From: an uncultured Collinsella sp.
GTDB lineage: Bacteria; Actinomycetota; Coriobacteriia; Coriobacteriales; Coriobacteriaceae
DNA: 32,429 nt
Direction of reading: 5' to 3'
Assembly: GCA_937934165.1 (NCBI GenBank)
Contig: CALGZX010000010.1
Coordinates: 1-32,429, forward strand
Shown here: positions 21,708 through 29,342 of the stretch, in pieces
How positions within the stretch are numbered: position 1 is the stretch's first letter
How the letters are laid out: every line of letters starts with the position of its first letter
Program-made: the position numbers and the translations under genes
Notes under the pieces: generated by a model
Told to the model about the DNA's origin: nothing
Database searches by the model: none
What the model saw: the letters and a program-made list of their open reading frames with translations, nothing else

Positions 21708-24700
21708 ATGACTCAGGGAAAGCACTTCGCTGCCGGTGGCGATCACTTCGCCGCACTGCCAAACAAAAAGATTCACACTCCGAAGGGGATCGCGCGTCTG
21801 ACCGTCACCGCGGCGACCATGGCCGCCATGACCGGATCGAGCCTCATCTCACCGTTCACGGCATTCGCCCAGACCGGTGACGGGGGCACACAGCACCCCG
21901 CCGTGATGTCGCCGATCGCCGCCCACGCCGGCGCGGCATCCGGTACCGGCGCGAAATCCGCCGCACAGACCATCGCGGACCTGCAGAAGGCGGTCGACGA
22001 GGCGAAGGCGAAGGAGGACGCCGCCAAGGCATCCTACAATGAGGCCGCCGGCCCCTACAACGAGGCGGCTTCCGCCCGCGACCAGGCCAAGGCATCCTAC
22101 GATTCTGCAGTCAATGCCGGTACGGCAGCCGACCGAGCGGCAATGGACGAGTACGCCCGTCAGGTCGCGGAGGGCAAGGACGCCGCCGATGCCGCCGGCA
22201 AGGACCTCGAGCAGGCGAAGGCGGGTCTCGCAGACGCCAAGGCGGATGCGTCCGAGAAGGACGAAGCGTACCAGTCCGCCCTCAAGGCGGCCCAGGATGC
22301 CAAGGATGCCCTCGATAAAGCCAAGGCAGATGCTGTAAGCGCCACCCCGGAGGCAATCAGTGCCGCCGAGCAGGCCGTGCGCGACGCCCAGGCTGCCGTG
22401 GACAGGGCACAGGCCGAACTGGACAACGCCAACGCGACGCTTGCCGATGCCCAGTCCAAGCTGGTTGCGGCCCAGTCTGCAAAGGATTCCGCCGATTCTG
22501 TCCTCGCTGCAGCCAGGCAGAACAAGGACGCGGCGGATGCGAAGGCCGCAGCCGCCAGCGCCGCCTACGAGAAGGCGAAAGCAGACCTCGCCGCAGCGGA
22601 GGCAGGCGCGAGCGGCCCGGAGTACGATGCGGCAAAACAGAAGGTCGCGGACGCGGAGGCAGCCCTCGCTGCCGCACAAGCGACACAGTCCCAGTGCGAG
22701 TCCGAGCTCGAGCAGGTACAGTCCGCTGCGGCAACGGCACAGGCCGACCTGAATGATGCCCAGGTGGCCCTCTCCGCGAAGCAGCAGGCCGCGGCCGATG
22801 CCGAATCCGGTGTGAACGCCGCCCAGTCCGCCCTCGATGCCGCGAACGCCGGCCTCGATGCGGCCAAGCAGGCGAATGCCGACGCCGTCGCCAAGCTGGA
22901 TGCCGCGAAGCAGGCTGTCAAGGACGCCGAGTCCGCCAAGGCAGCCGCCGACGTAGAGCTCGCGAACGCCAAGGCCGCAAAGGATACCGCAGACGCCGCC
23001 GTGACCGCCGCCCAGCAGAAGGTCGACGAGGCACAGGCAAAACTCGATTCCGCCGACGCGCAGCTCAAGCAGGGAGCCATCGGTTTCTTCAAGGCCATGG
23101 GTGCCGATTCAGCCATCGAGATCATCCAGAACTGCACGTACAAAGACTACACCGAGATCGGAAACAGTCTCGACGCAACGGGCCTTGAAAACATGCTTTC
23201 GTCCATCACGGTCATGAAGAACGTGAACGCCTACCGTAAGTCCGTCGGCCTTTCCGAGCTTGAGGTAAGCTATAAGCTCATTGCGGCAGCGATTGCAGAT
23301 GCAAACTATTCGACGAAAAATGTAGAGCATGCCCAGCAGTTCGATGTCGGTGAAAACCTTGCCTGGAGCTATCGCGACCCCTGCAAGGCCTGGATCTATC
23401 AGGAAAAGGATCTGTTTGACAAGACTGCAGCATCCCTTGGTGCGACGAATCTTTCCGGAAAGGACGCCTACGACTTCTGGTACGCCAACCAGGACAAGTT
23501 CGATTACTACCGTATCGGTCATTACATGAACATCATCAACCCTGACTATGCTTTCATGGGATGCGGTCTGAACGATGACACCCGTTTGACGTTCTCGCTC
23601 ACGCTGCAATACGGCGGTTGGGCCGGTTCGGGCTGGAATACCGGAGCCATCTCCGTCGACGAGTACGAGCAGAAGCTGACCTCCTACATCAACGGCCTGA
23701 AGAACGCCAAGAGCGCACTCGACGCAGCCAAGGCCGATCTCGCAGCCAAGCAGCAGGCAGCCGCCGGCGCCGCAGCAACCGTCCAGCAGAAGCAGGATGC
23801 CTTCGATGCCGCACAGACAGGTGTCGATGCCGCGAAGCAGGATGTCACCGATGCCCAGCGTGCCGTCGATGTAGCCAAGGCTGATGTCGCCGCCAAGCAG
23901 CAGGGCGTCACGGATGCCCAGACCGAGCTTGATGCGGCGAAATCGGACCTCGATGCCGCCAACGCGGCAGTCGATACGGCAAAGTCGACCGTCCAGCAGA
24001 AGCAGGTCGCCTTTAATGCCGCCAACGCAGCCGTAACGACCGCACAGTCCAAGCTGGACTCCGCCAAGGCGGACACCGCATCCAAGCAGCAGGGCGTGGA
24101 CGATGCAAACGCCGACCTCGCGAAGTTCTTCCAGGACGTCGCCGACGCCAAGAAGGCGCTCGATACAGCAAAAAGCGTCCATGACGCGGCAGCAGCCGAC
24201 CAGGTCGAGAAGGCGGCGGTCCTTGCAGCCGCCAAGCAAAAGGCGGATACCACCGCAAGCGCCCTCGCGGATGCCCAGCGTGCCGTCGATGCCGCAAAGA
24301 CCGACGCCGGCGTTGCCGCCGACAGGCTTACCGGCTCCCAGACCGATCTCGATGACGCACAGTCGAACCTCGACATCCTCACCGGTCTTGCCGCGAAGCT
24401 CGCAGAGGCACAGCAGCGCGAGCAGGATGCAGTAAAGGCCGTCAATGACACCAAGGCCGCCCTCGATGCCGCGAAGGCGGATACCGCCGCCGCCGAGTCC
24501 CTGGTCTCCGCCGCCGAACAGGCGAAGGCGCAGGCAGACGCCAAGCTGTCGAAGCTGAACTCCATCGATGCCGGCGCGGCGATCGCTTCCGGCCATGATG
24601 CGAACGCGGATGACGCCCTCAACGCGCTTTTCGCCGCAGCAGTCGAGGCACGTGCCAAGGTCGCGCCCGCCAAGGCCATCCTGGACGAGAAGCAGGCCGC

Positions 24701-25007
24701 GGTGGACGAGCTCCAGCCCGGCTACGATGCGACACTCACCGCCTACGAGTTGGCGAAGTCCGACCGCATCGCAGCGGAGCAGAAGCTTTCCGATGAGATC
24801 GCACGACAGGAGGCAGAGGAGGTCGCAAAGCAGCAGGCGGCATACACCCCGAAGCACCTCGCCGGCACGGATACCGCTAAGCCCGGCAGCCTCGCCCAGA
24901 CCGGTGACCGCGCGGGACTCATCGGCGAGACGTTCGTCATCGGCGGTACCGTCCTCGTGGCAGCCGGCGTCTTCCTCGATCAAAAGAAGCGCCGCGAGCA
25001 GATGTAA
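21708..25007 (+). CDS. 1099-residue LAXTG-anchored coiled-coil/CAP surface protein
   Basis: A large wall-anchored protein. Residues 1-54 are a long signal peptide, cut after TAFA before QTGDGG. Residues about 75-455 and 655-1010 are two Ala/Lys/Asp-rich coiled-coil rods built of repeated DAAKA- and AAQ-type words. Between them (about 457-645) lies a CAP/SCP (PR-1-like) domain, with GENLAWSY near 548, GHYMNIINP near 604 and LTLQYGGW near 632. LAQTG at 1062-1066, a hydrophobic helix and the basic tail KKRREQM form the sorting signal; LAXTG is the form used by actinobacterial class E sortases. The rods would hold the CAP domain away from the wall, perhaps for adhesion. No sortase gene is present, so the host enzyme is needed. 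Confidence 0.9.
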   Translation: MTQGKHFAAGGDHFAALPNKKIHTPKGIARLTVTAATMAAMTGSSLISPFTAFAQTGDGGTQHPAVMSPIAAHAGAASGTGAKSAAQTIADLQKAVDEAKAKEDAAKASYNEAAGPYNEAASARDQAKASYDSAVNAGTAADRAAMDEYARQVAEGKDAADAAGKDLEQAKAGLADAKADASEKDEAYQSALKAAQDAKDALDKAKADAVSATPEAISAAEQAVRDAQAAVDRAQAELDNANATLADAQSKLVAAQSAKDSADSVLAAARQNKDAADAKAAAASAAYEKAKADLAAAEAGASGPEYDAAKQKVADAEAALAAAQATQSQCESELEQVQSAAATAQADLNDAQVALSAKQQAAADAESGVNAAQSALDAANAGLDAAKQANADAVAKLDAAKQAVKDAESAKAAADVELANAKAAKDTADAAVTAAQQKVDEAQAKLDSADAQLKQGAIGFFKAMGADSAIEIIQNCTYKDYTEIGNSLDATGLENMLSSITVMKNVNAYRKSVGLSELEVSYKLIAAAIADANYSTKNVEHAQQFDVGENLAWSYRDPCKAWIYQEKDLFDKTAASLGATNLSGKDAYDFWYANQDKFDYYRIGHYMNIINPDYAFMGCGLNDDTRLTFSLTLQYGGWAGSGWNTGAISVDEYEQKLTSYINGLKNAKSALDAAKADLAAKQQAAAGAAATVQQKQDAFDAAQTGVDAAKQDVTDAQRAVDVAKADVAAKQQGVTDAQTELDAAKSDLDAANAAVDTAKSTVQQKQVAFNAANAAVTTAQSKLDSAKADTASKQQGVDDANADLAKFFQDVADAKKALDTAKSVHDAAAADQVEKAAVLAAAKQKADTTASALADAQRAVDAAKTDAGVAADRLTGSQTDLDDAQSNLDILTGLAAKLAEAQQREQDAVKAVNDTKAALDAAKADTAAAESLVSAAEQAKAQADAKLSKLNSIDAGAAIASGHDANADDALNALFAAAVEARAKVAPAKAILDEKQAAVDELQPGYDATLTAYELAKSDRIAAEQKLSDEIARQEAEEVAKQQAAYTPKHLAGTDTAKPGSLAQTGDRAGLIGETFVIGGTVLVAAGVFLDQKKRREQM

Positions 25008-25014
25008 AAGCGAG

Positions 25015-25053
25015 CCGGGCGTTGGATATCGGCTGGTGTCCAACGCCCGGTTT
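25015..25053 (+). terminator. 12-bp hairpin terminator after the surface-protein gene
   Basis: CCGGGCGTTGGA (25015-25026) pairs perfectly with 25039-25050 around a 12-base loop, followed by TTT. It lies eight bases past the surface-protein stop and about 20 before the next start, so downstream expression needs read-through or its own promoter. Confidence 0.65.
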
Positions 25054-25072
25054 CATGGACGGGGAGATCGGT

Positions 25073-25708
25073 GTGAGAACAAAGGCTATTATCGTTGCGC
25101 TTCTGGTGTGCCTTTCGGCACCTCAACTTGGATGTGCCAGCGTTGCAAAGCAAGGAAGCGGCTCTACGGAAAGGGCCGCTACGGCGGTAAAGAATAAAGA
25201 CAAAAAGAAGCCAAGCGAAGAAAAGGCGACGCAAACCTCTGGAGCCAAGACCGAGGAGAAGAAAGAATCCGACGACAAGGACCAGAAGTCCGATGACTCC
25301 AAGAAGGAGGATAACAAGTCTTCCGATTCCTCGAAGTCGGACAACAAGGGCGATTCCTCCCAGTCCAAGCAGAATTCCGGCAGCAACAATTCCTCTTCCA
25401 ACGGCGGCAGCCAGAAGAAGTGGGTCCCCGAGCAAGGCCACTGGGAGACCGACTACGGCCAGGTCTGGGTCCCGAACGTGGTGTACGTGCGCCATGAACG
25501 CTACTGGGTCAACCATGGCGGAACCAAAGTCGGACCGTTTGACAGCAAGGCTGCTGCATGGGCGTGGTGCGATAACGATGTCGATAATGGCGGTATCGGC
25601 GGATCTGTGATCGATGACTCCTATACCACCAGCGAGGACCAGGGGCACTACGAGCAGCAGGCGACCGGGCAGCACTGGGTCGTCGACGTGGCCGGACACT
25701 GGGAATAA
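25073..25708 (+). CDS. secreted, probably lipid-anchored protein with aromatic C-terminal domain
   Basis: 211 residues from GTG at 25073 (GGGGAG eight bases upstream; an in-frame ATG at 25022 lies inside the terminator hairpin). The N-terminus (MRTKAIIVALLVCLSAPQLG then Cys21) is a signal with a plausible lipidation cysteine. A Lys/Glu/Ser/Asp-rich linker (about 30-115) is disordered and wall-spanning in character. The C-terminal 95 residues are rich in Trp, Tyr and His with a repeated HWE/HWV theme (GHWETDYGQVWVP near its start; WVVDVAGHWE at the end). I do not recognise the domain. It may work with the surface protein upstream. Confidence 0.75.
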   Translation: MRTKAIIVALLVCLSAPQLGCASVAKQGSGSTERAATAVKNKDKKKPSEEKATQTSGAKTEEKKESDDKDQKSDDSKKEDNKSSDSSKSDNKGDSSQSKQNSGSNNSSSNGGSQKKWVPEQGHWETDYGQVWVPNVVYVRHERYWVNHGGTKVGPFDSKAAAWAWCDNDVDNGGIGGSVIDDSYTTSEDQGHYEQQATGQHWVVDVAGHWE

Positions 25709-25758
25709 TGCGCATCGTTCCTCTCCTCTTACATTCGGTAAATGTTCATTTATTTGTG

Positions 25759-25783
25759 GGCGGCCGGTTCGGCCGCCTTTTTT
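25759..25783 (+). terminator. rho-independent terminator
   Basis: GGCGGCCG (25759-25766), loop GTT, CGGCCGCC (25770-25777) and six T residues (25778-25783). A textbook terminator for the gene ending at 25708. Confidence 0.9.
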
Positions 25784-25903
25784 AGACGCCCAGTCTGGGA
25801 GCGAACGATAGGAAAGCAATCAAACGAGAGGCCGTTCCAAAAGCATCCGGCGGTGCCGGATGCTTCGGGCAAAACCTTCCGCAAATTCAACCGATCTACA
25901 ACT

Positions 25904-25968
25904 GTGACCATATGACTGTGCGCACATATTAGCATGGTCATATGGTCACCTATTTAAAGCTGCGATTA
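25904..25968. promoter_or_regulatory. 13-bp inverted repeat plus element copy A
   Basis: GTGACCATATGAC (25904-25916) and its complement (25937-25949) enclose a perfect TGTGCGCACA palindrome (25917-25926). Overlapping the right arm is the element TCACnTATTT, four bases, CTGCGATT (25946-25967), which recurs at 27519-27540 and, less well, at 26319-26340. A candidate parS-like or operator site. Confidence 0.5.
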
Positions 25969-25987
25969 TGCTGCAATAACTCAATCG

Positions 25988-26212
25988 TTAGTGCTTATTA
26001 AACAGCCAATCGAAGCCAGGCTTGCCCAGTGTTTGGCGCATCTGCCCCACCTTGATCTCCGTCTCCACGCTATCCTTGCCGAAGACGGCGCTCATGTTCC
26101 CAGCGGCCGGGATGACCGTTTTCACTTCGCCCGTAGTGAAGTCGAAACGTTGGCTGCTGATCTGGTTCTCAAGATGGATCTGACCATCGGATCCAAAGAC
26201 ACTCTGGAGCAT
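25988..26212 (-). CDS. 74-residue hypothetical protein
   Basis: The ATG at 26212 has an excellent ribosome site (AAGGAGG, five bases). Longer upstream in-frame starts lack one. The chain (MLQSVFGSDGQIHLENQISS and onward) has beta-strand character in its first half and ends GKPGFDWLFNKH. It has no signal peptide or known motif, and I do not recognise it. It stands between the palindromes at 25904 and 26293. Confidence 0.6.
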   Translation of the reverse strand: MLQSVFGSDGQIHLENQISSQRFDFTTGEVKTVIPAAGNMSAVFGKDSVETEIKVGQMRQTLGKPGFDWLFNKH

Positions 26213-26314
26213 GGCTGCCTCCTTGCAAGAAATTGTCGCCCCCAAGATAACAGACGGGCGGATCCGGCGCAGCATATAACGCTCGGTAATACATGACCAT
26301 GTTAATGTAGTCAT

Positions 26315-26659
26315 ATGTTCACGTATTACAAGCTGGGGCCTCATGTATTAGAGCTCGAGCCGCGCCCGTGCGTCCTTGGCGTCTCGCGTCCGACCGTCAT
26401 CAAATGGCTCAAGCAGGGCTGGGGCGATGAGCGGAATGAGGTCGTGGGGCGGATGGACGCCGGCAGCGTCACACCCATCCGCCTCACGGACGATGAGACC
26501 GCGCGGGCGCCGGAGGCCGTGGCCGTCAGGGCGTCCGGCGGGAAAATCATCGGGCTCGATGCGTGGGGCATGGCGAAGGTTCTTACCGGAGCCTATGGTC
26601 CCGGCTCTCCCAGTCGTATTCCTACGATATCGCCCCTAGATCACCAATGTGTCAGATAA
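26315..26659 (+). CDS. 114-residue putative DNA-binding protein, possibly truncated
   Basis: ATG at 26315 overlaps element copy B and lacks a clear ribosome site, so the true start is uncertain. Residues about 17-40 (PRPCVLGVSRPTVIKWLKQG) look like a helix-turn-helix of the type that places regulators or excisionases on DNA. The middle part (ASGGKIIGLDAWGMAKVLTG) is GC-rich, coding-like sequence. The last residues (PSRIPTISPLDHQCVR) look random, suggesting a truncated end. The frame overlaps the convergent membrane-protein gene by eight bases. Confidence 0.45.
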   Translation: MFTYYKLGPHVLELEPRPCVLGVSRPTVIKWLKQGWGDERNEVVGRMDAGSVTPIRLTDDETARAPEAVAVRASGGKIIGLDAWGMAKVLTGAYGPGSPSRIPTISPLDHQCVR

Positions 26660-26891
26660 AGAATGAGGCAATGGCTATGATCACGCCTACGGCAGATGCA
26701 ACGACTGCGCCTTTTTTCCTCTCCTTTAGTCCGACGAATAGGGTTGCCGTAAAGTAAAGGGCGGAAATGCAGGCTATGGCAAGCGAAACGAGTTCCTTGG
26801 GCGGTTTCAGCAAAAGGTCGCTAGCAAAGAGTAATGCAAGCAGGGCAAAGCCGATTGTGGTCAAGTATCTCGATTGATTTTGCGACAGCAT
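26652..26891 (-). CDS. 79-residue membrane protein (about three helices)
   Basis: Three hydrophobic stretches: about residues 10-27, 33-52 and 60-79, with the basic loop GLKERKKGA between the last two. AAAGG lies nine bases before the ATG, within the 12 bases that separate it from the 37-residue peptide gene upstream on the same strand. Such a membrane protein next to a tiny peptide gene could be an immunity protein, but no homology supports this. The family is not recognised. Confidence 0.6.
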   Translation of the reverse strand: MLSQNQSRYLTTIGFALLALLFASDLLLKPPKELVSLAIACISALYFTATLFVGLKERKKGAVVASAVGVIIAIASFFI

Positions 26892-26903
26892 GGCAACTGC
26901 CTT

Positions 26904-27017
26904 TCAGAACATGCAAGTGAAAAGTCGGTACGATGTCATTGCAGTTGCAAACAAGCCGCCGCCAGGACCGGTTGTCACGAGACCGGCGATAACGCATTTT
27001 CTCGGTTTCCAGCTCAT
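26904..27017 (-). CDS. 37-residue Gly-rich hydrophobic peptide
   Basis: ATG at 27017 with a purine-rich ribosome site (GAGAGAGGGG, five bases). It opens MSWKPRKCVIAGLVTTGPGG and ends SYRLFTCMF: a basic head, then a Gly-rich hydrophobic stretch, with two cysteines. It lies 12 bases before the 79-residue membrane-protein gene. Bacteriocin with immunity protein, small toxin, or a simple leader peptide are all possible. Confidence 0.4.
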   Translation of the reverse strand: MSWKPRKCVIAGLVTTGPGGGLFATAMTSYRLFTCMF

Positions 27018-27121
27018 GACAGACCCCTCTCTCTCATGGTGAAACGCATACATTATGAGATATGCACATAATCTCGCTAATTAATTTCAATATCCATCAT
27101 CTAACACTAAAGAATACTGAC

Positions 27122-27403
27122 TCACCGGTTCAGCGACGATGCGTTTTTGCCCTTGCGTTCCCACTCGCGTAACCGCCTCGCCGCGTCGGCGGTCGGAAGG
27201 GCCTCCGTCTCGCAATCAGCGACCTTGTAACCGTATCTGTCGAGCCAGGCAGCAAGTGCATCCCAATCGACGCGCTTCCAGTCGCCGCCCGGCGCGTGCT
27301 GCATCACGAGGCCTCCGGCGACCACGAGCCCGTGGATATGCTCTCCTTGCAGGCCTGCGATGATTCCGCCGGTGCATACGATGCTAGGTCGCTGTGCCAG
27401 CAC
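27122..27403 (-). CDS. 93-residue hypothetical protein, start uncertain
   Basis: The first usable start is GTG at 27403, with no good ribosome site; an in-frame stop lies only about 17 codons upstream, so an N-terminal piece may have been lost. The chain has a hydrophobic beta-rich first half (IVCTGGIIAGLQGEHIHGLV) and a helical second half (WKRVDWDALAAWLDRYGYKV). The acidic/basic C-terminus ends KNASSLNR. I do not recognise it. It is divergent from the partition genes. Confidence 0.5.
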   Translation of the reverse strand: MLAQRPSIVCTGGIIAGLQGEHIHGLVVAGGLVMQHAPGGDWKRVDWDALAAWLDRYGYKVADCETEALPTADAARRLREWERKGKNASSLNR

Positions 27404-27439
27404 TGCGCAAACGTATTGGCCTTTGTGCCACTTTTGGCA

Positions 27440-27600
27440 ACTTTAGCATGACTATAGGTTAAACCAACCCACAGTCATGAGCACGGTAACGTAGTACTAT
27501 ACTAATTACTTAACATGCTCACATATTTCTACCTGCGATTTAGAATTACTTAATGTAGTCACTTGTTAGTATGCTAATATATGACTACGTTATTTCAGAA
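27440..27600. promoter_or_regulatory. repeat-rich control region before parA
   Basis: Element copy C lies at 27519-27540, and TTAATGTAGTCA at 27550-27561 is identical to 26302-26313. Several GTCAT/ATGAC words surround them (27448, 27473, 27580). In small ParA systems the ribbon-helix-helix partner binds repeats just upstream of parA, both as centromere and as operator, so this is the best parS candidate. Confidence 0.55.
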
Positions 27601-27610
27601 AGGGGAGGAC

Positions 27611-28162
27611 ATGGCGACGAACATCCTGCTAGTCAATCAGAAGGGCGGCGTCGGCAAGACGACTTTCGCGGACGAGATCGCCTGGGGTCTCGAGCGGCGC
27701 GGCCACAAGGTCGGCTTCGGCAACCTGGACCCGCAGGGCGGCGCGAACCACGAGAAGGGGCTGCTCGACGACGAGGACGCCGTGAACGTCATCGACACAC
27801 CTGGTTTCCTGAGCGATGAGACAGCTGTGTACGCGAAAAACGCCGACATCGCGATCATCCCGGTCCAGCCTGGCACCCTAGGGTTGAAGCCGATGAAACG
27901 AACGATCAAGGTCATCACCGAAGCCAATCCCGACCTGTCGTTCGCCATCATCGTCAACAACTTCGCCGGCAACCAGACGGTCGACCGCCAGTTCCTCGAA
28001 CTACTCGAAGCCGATGACTTGCCCGTACTGGGCACCGTTCCGACCGCGGCGGCCTTCAAGCAGGGTGCGGCGCTGGGAAAGCCTGTGTATGAAATCGCCA
28101 AGAACGGCAAGGCCGCCCAGGCAATTGAAAACATCCTGAACGAACTGGAAGAGGTGCTGTAA
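27611..28162 (+). CDS. parA: ParA-type partition ATPase
   Basis: 183 residues from ATG at 27611 (AGGGGAGG, three bases away); an ATG ten codons upstream lacks a site. The deviant Walker A KGGVGKTT is at residues 11-18 with Lys11 and Lys16, LDPQGG follows at 39-44, and Walker B VIDTPG at 60-65. The short length and lack of an N-terminal helix-turn-helix put it with the ParF-like (type Ib) group. These ATPases form dynamic patterns on the nucleoid that move plasmid copies apart. The partner gene begins directly after its stop. Confidence 0.9.
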   Translation: MATNILLVNQKGGVGKTTFADEIAWGLERRGHKVGFGNLDPQGGANHEKGLLDDEDAVNVIDTPGFLSDETAVYAKNADIAIIPVQPGTLGLKPMKRTIKVITEANPDLSFAIIVNNFAGNQTVDRQFLELLEADDLPVLGTVPTAAAFKQGAALGKPVYEIAKNGKAAQAIENILNELEEVL

Positions 28163-28462
28163 ATGGCAAAGTTCAAAAAGGCGACCTCATACTTCGACGT
28201 CGCAGCGGAAAAGGCCGAGGAGAGGCAGCAGAAAATCGTTGAGAGCGCATCTGAGACCCAGAAACCGGCTTATCAGGTAAGGAAAGCCGGGCGCCCCAAA
28301 AAGGGCGCTGAAGGGGCATCTGAGAGGCTTGTTCAGCTGTCCGTGTACGTTCCGGAGAGTTACCGAAAACGTCTGAAGCAAGTGGCGCTCGAGGAGGACA
28401 AGTCCGTATCGGATATCGCTCGGGAGCTTTTCGATCGCTATCTGGCCGAAAAGGAAATCTAA
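28163..28462 (+). CDS. ribbon-helix-helix centromere-binding partner of ParA
   Basis: 99 residues, starting immediately after the parA stop codon. The first half (MAKFKKATSYFDVAAEKAEE to about 50) is charged and flexible, fit to stimulate ParA, and has a basic GRPKKG linker. The second half (LVQLSVYVPESYRKRLKQVA, then DKSVSDIARELFDRYL) is a ribbon-helix-helix fold. This matches ParG-like partners of small ParA proteins, which bind repeats upstream of parA and repress it. Confidence 0.8.
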   Translation: MAKFKKATSYFDVAAEKAEERQQKIVESASETQKPAYQVRKAGRPKKGAEGASERLVQLSVYVPESYRKRLKQVALEEDKSVSDIARELFDRYLAEKEI

Positions 28463-28470
28463 TCGGAATC

Positions 28471-28498
28471 ACGGGTACCGTCAGGTGCCCGTTTTCTT
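28471..28498 (+). terminator. rho-independent terminator of the partition operon
   Basis: A nine-pair stem (28471-28479 with 28484-28492, one G-T pair), a GTCA loop and a T-rich tail (TTTTCTTTT) eight bases past the stop of the ribbon-helix-helix gene. Confidence 0.85.
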
Positions 28499-28984
28499 TT
28501 GTATGGGCCTCTGAGAGCCGATTTAAGACCCGTTTTATCTATCAGTGAGAAAACGGTCGAACCTCACCGATAGGACGTCTTATTTTCGATTCTGTAGCTT
28601 CCTGCCGGTAATTGAAGTGAGTGACCAAATGTCGGCAACCGGAAAACGGATTCGGCCATTGCTGAATTGCAGGTGTTTACAGCTAAGTGGGTTAGTCCGC
28701 CCGGGGAGCAAAGCGACGCCGGCGCTGAGAGTTGGCAAGGACGTAGCGATTTCAGTCAGGTCGATTGCTCTCCTTTCCGGTGAAAAGCGAGCGTCCGATT
28801 TGCCTATAACGTTTCGCTGGTCGCTAAGACCAATAGGGCCGTACCGGATTTATTTCCGGGAAAGTACGTTGCGGGTGGATCAGTTTTCGATTAAACGGTG
28901 ATTGACATGGACGTGAATAAAAATCTCAAATCAAAGAAAAAGTTCTGTTCTCCTTTCTTTCTCTTAAAACCTCTTTAGATATTA
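28499..28984. other. 486-base gap next to the iterons, no gene
   Basis: No convincing coding sequence. CTATCAGTGAG (near 28539) faces CTCACCGATAG (near 28564) with one mismatch, a possible structured RNA or binding site. The stretch lies on the origin's flank and may hold melting or control sequences. Confidence 0.35.
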
Positions 28985-28986
28985 TT

Positions 28987-29303
28987 GGTGCCCTTTTTGG
29001 AAACTTTTGGTTGTCAAAAAGGGCACAGTTTTCGGGTTTTTGTGCCCCTTTCGGAAACTTTTTGTGCCCCTTTTGGAAACTGCCATTGTCAAAAAGGGCA
29101 CAGGAAATTGCCGAAAGGGGCACAGGAAATTGCCGAAAGGGGCATAGAAGGTAATGCGGAAAAAAGCCTGAAATAGGGAGAAATTGCCGAAAAGGGCACA
29201 GGAAATTGCCGAAAGGGGCACAAAAATAGAGCAGAGATTTCTTAAATTCGATAAAAATTGCCGAAAAGGGCACAGGAAATTGCCGAAAAGGGCACAGGGG
29301 GAG
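28987..29303. repeat. iteron array of the replication origin (22-bp units)
   Basis: Units of the form TTGCCGAAAAGGGGCACAGG recur. Plus-orientation copies begin at 29011, 29086, 29108, 29130, 29184, 29206, 29258 and 29280; neighbours within groups are exactly 22 bases apart. At least three inverted copies lie at about 28988, 29040 and 29063. Two more direct copies lie beyond the initiator gene at 30627 and 30649. Repeats of this size and spacing next to a winged-helix gene are the hallmark of an iteron-controlled theta origin. Confidence 0.88.
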
Positions 29304-29305
29304 GC

Positions 29306-29340
29306 AAATAAAAAGGGGCGGGCAATCTGTCACCCGTCCC
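29306..29340 (-). terminator. terminator of the initiator gene
   Basis: On the minus strand GGGACGGG and CCCGCCCC pair (one mismatch) around a short loop just after the stop at 29343, followed by TTTTTATTT. This ends the initiator transcript before the iterons. Confidence 0.65.
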
Positions 29341-29342
29341 GA

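Noticed and set aside
21773..25043. Long open frames on the minus strand and other frames across the surface-protein gene
   Set aside because: They mirror the Ala/Lys/Asp-rich repeats of the real gene, lack ribosome sites and give low-complexity products; they arise from GC-rich codon bias.
28545..28901. A 118-codon plus-strand frame beginning at GTG
   Set aside because: No ribosome site and no coding character; better seen as origin-flanking DNA.
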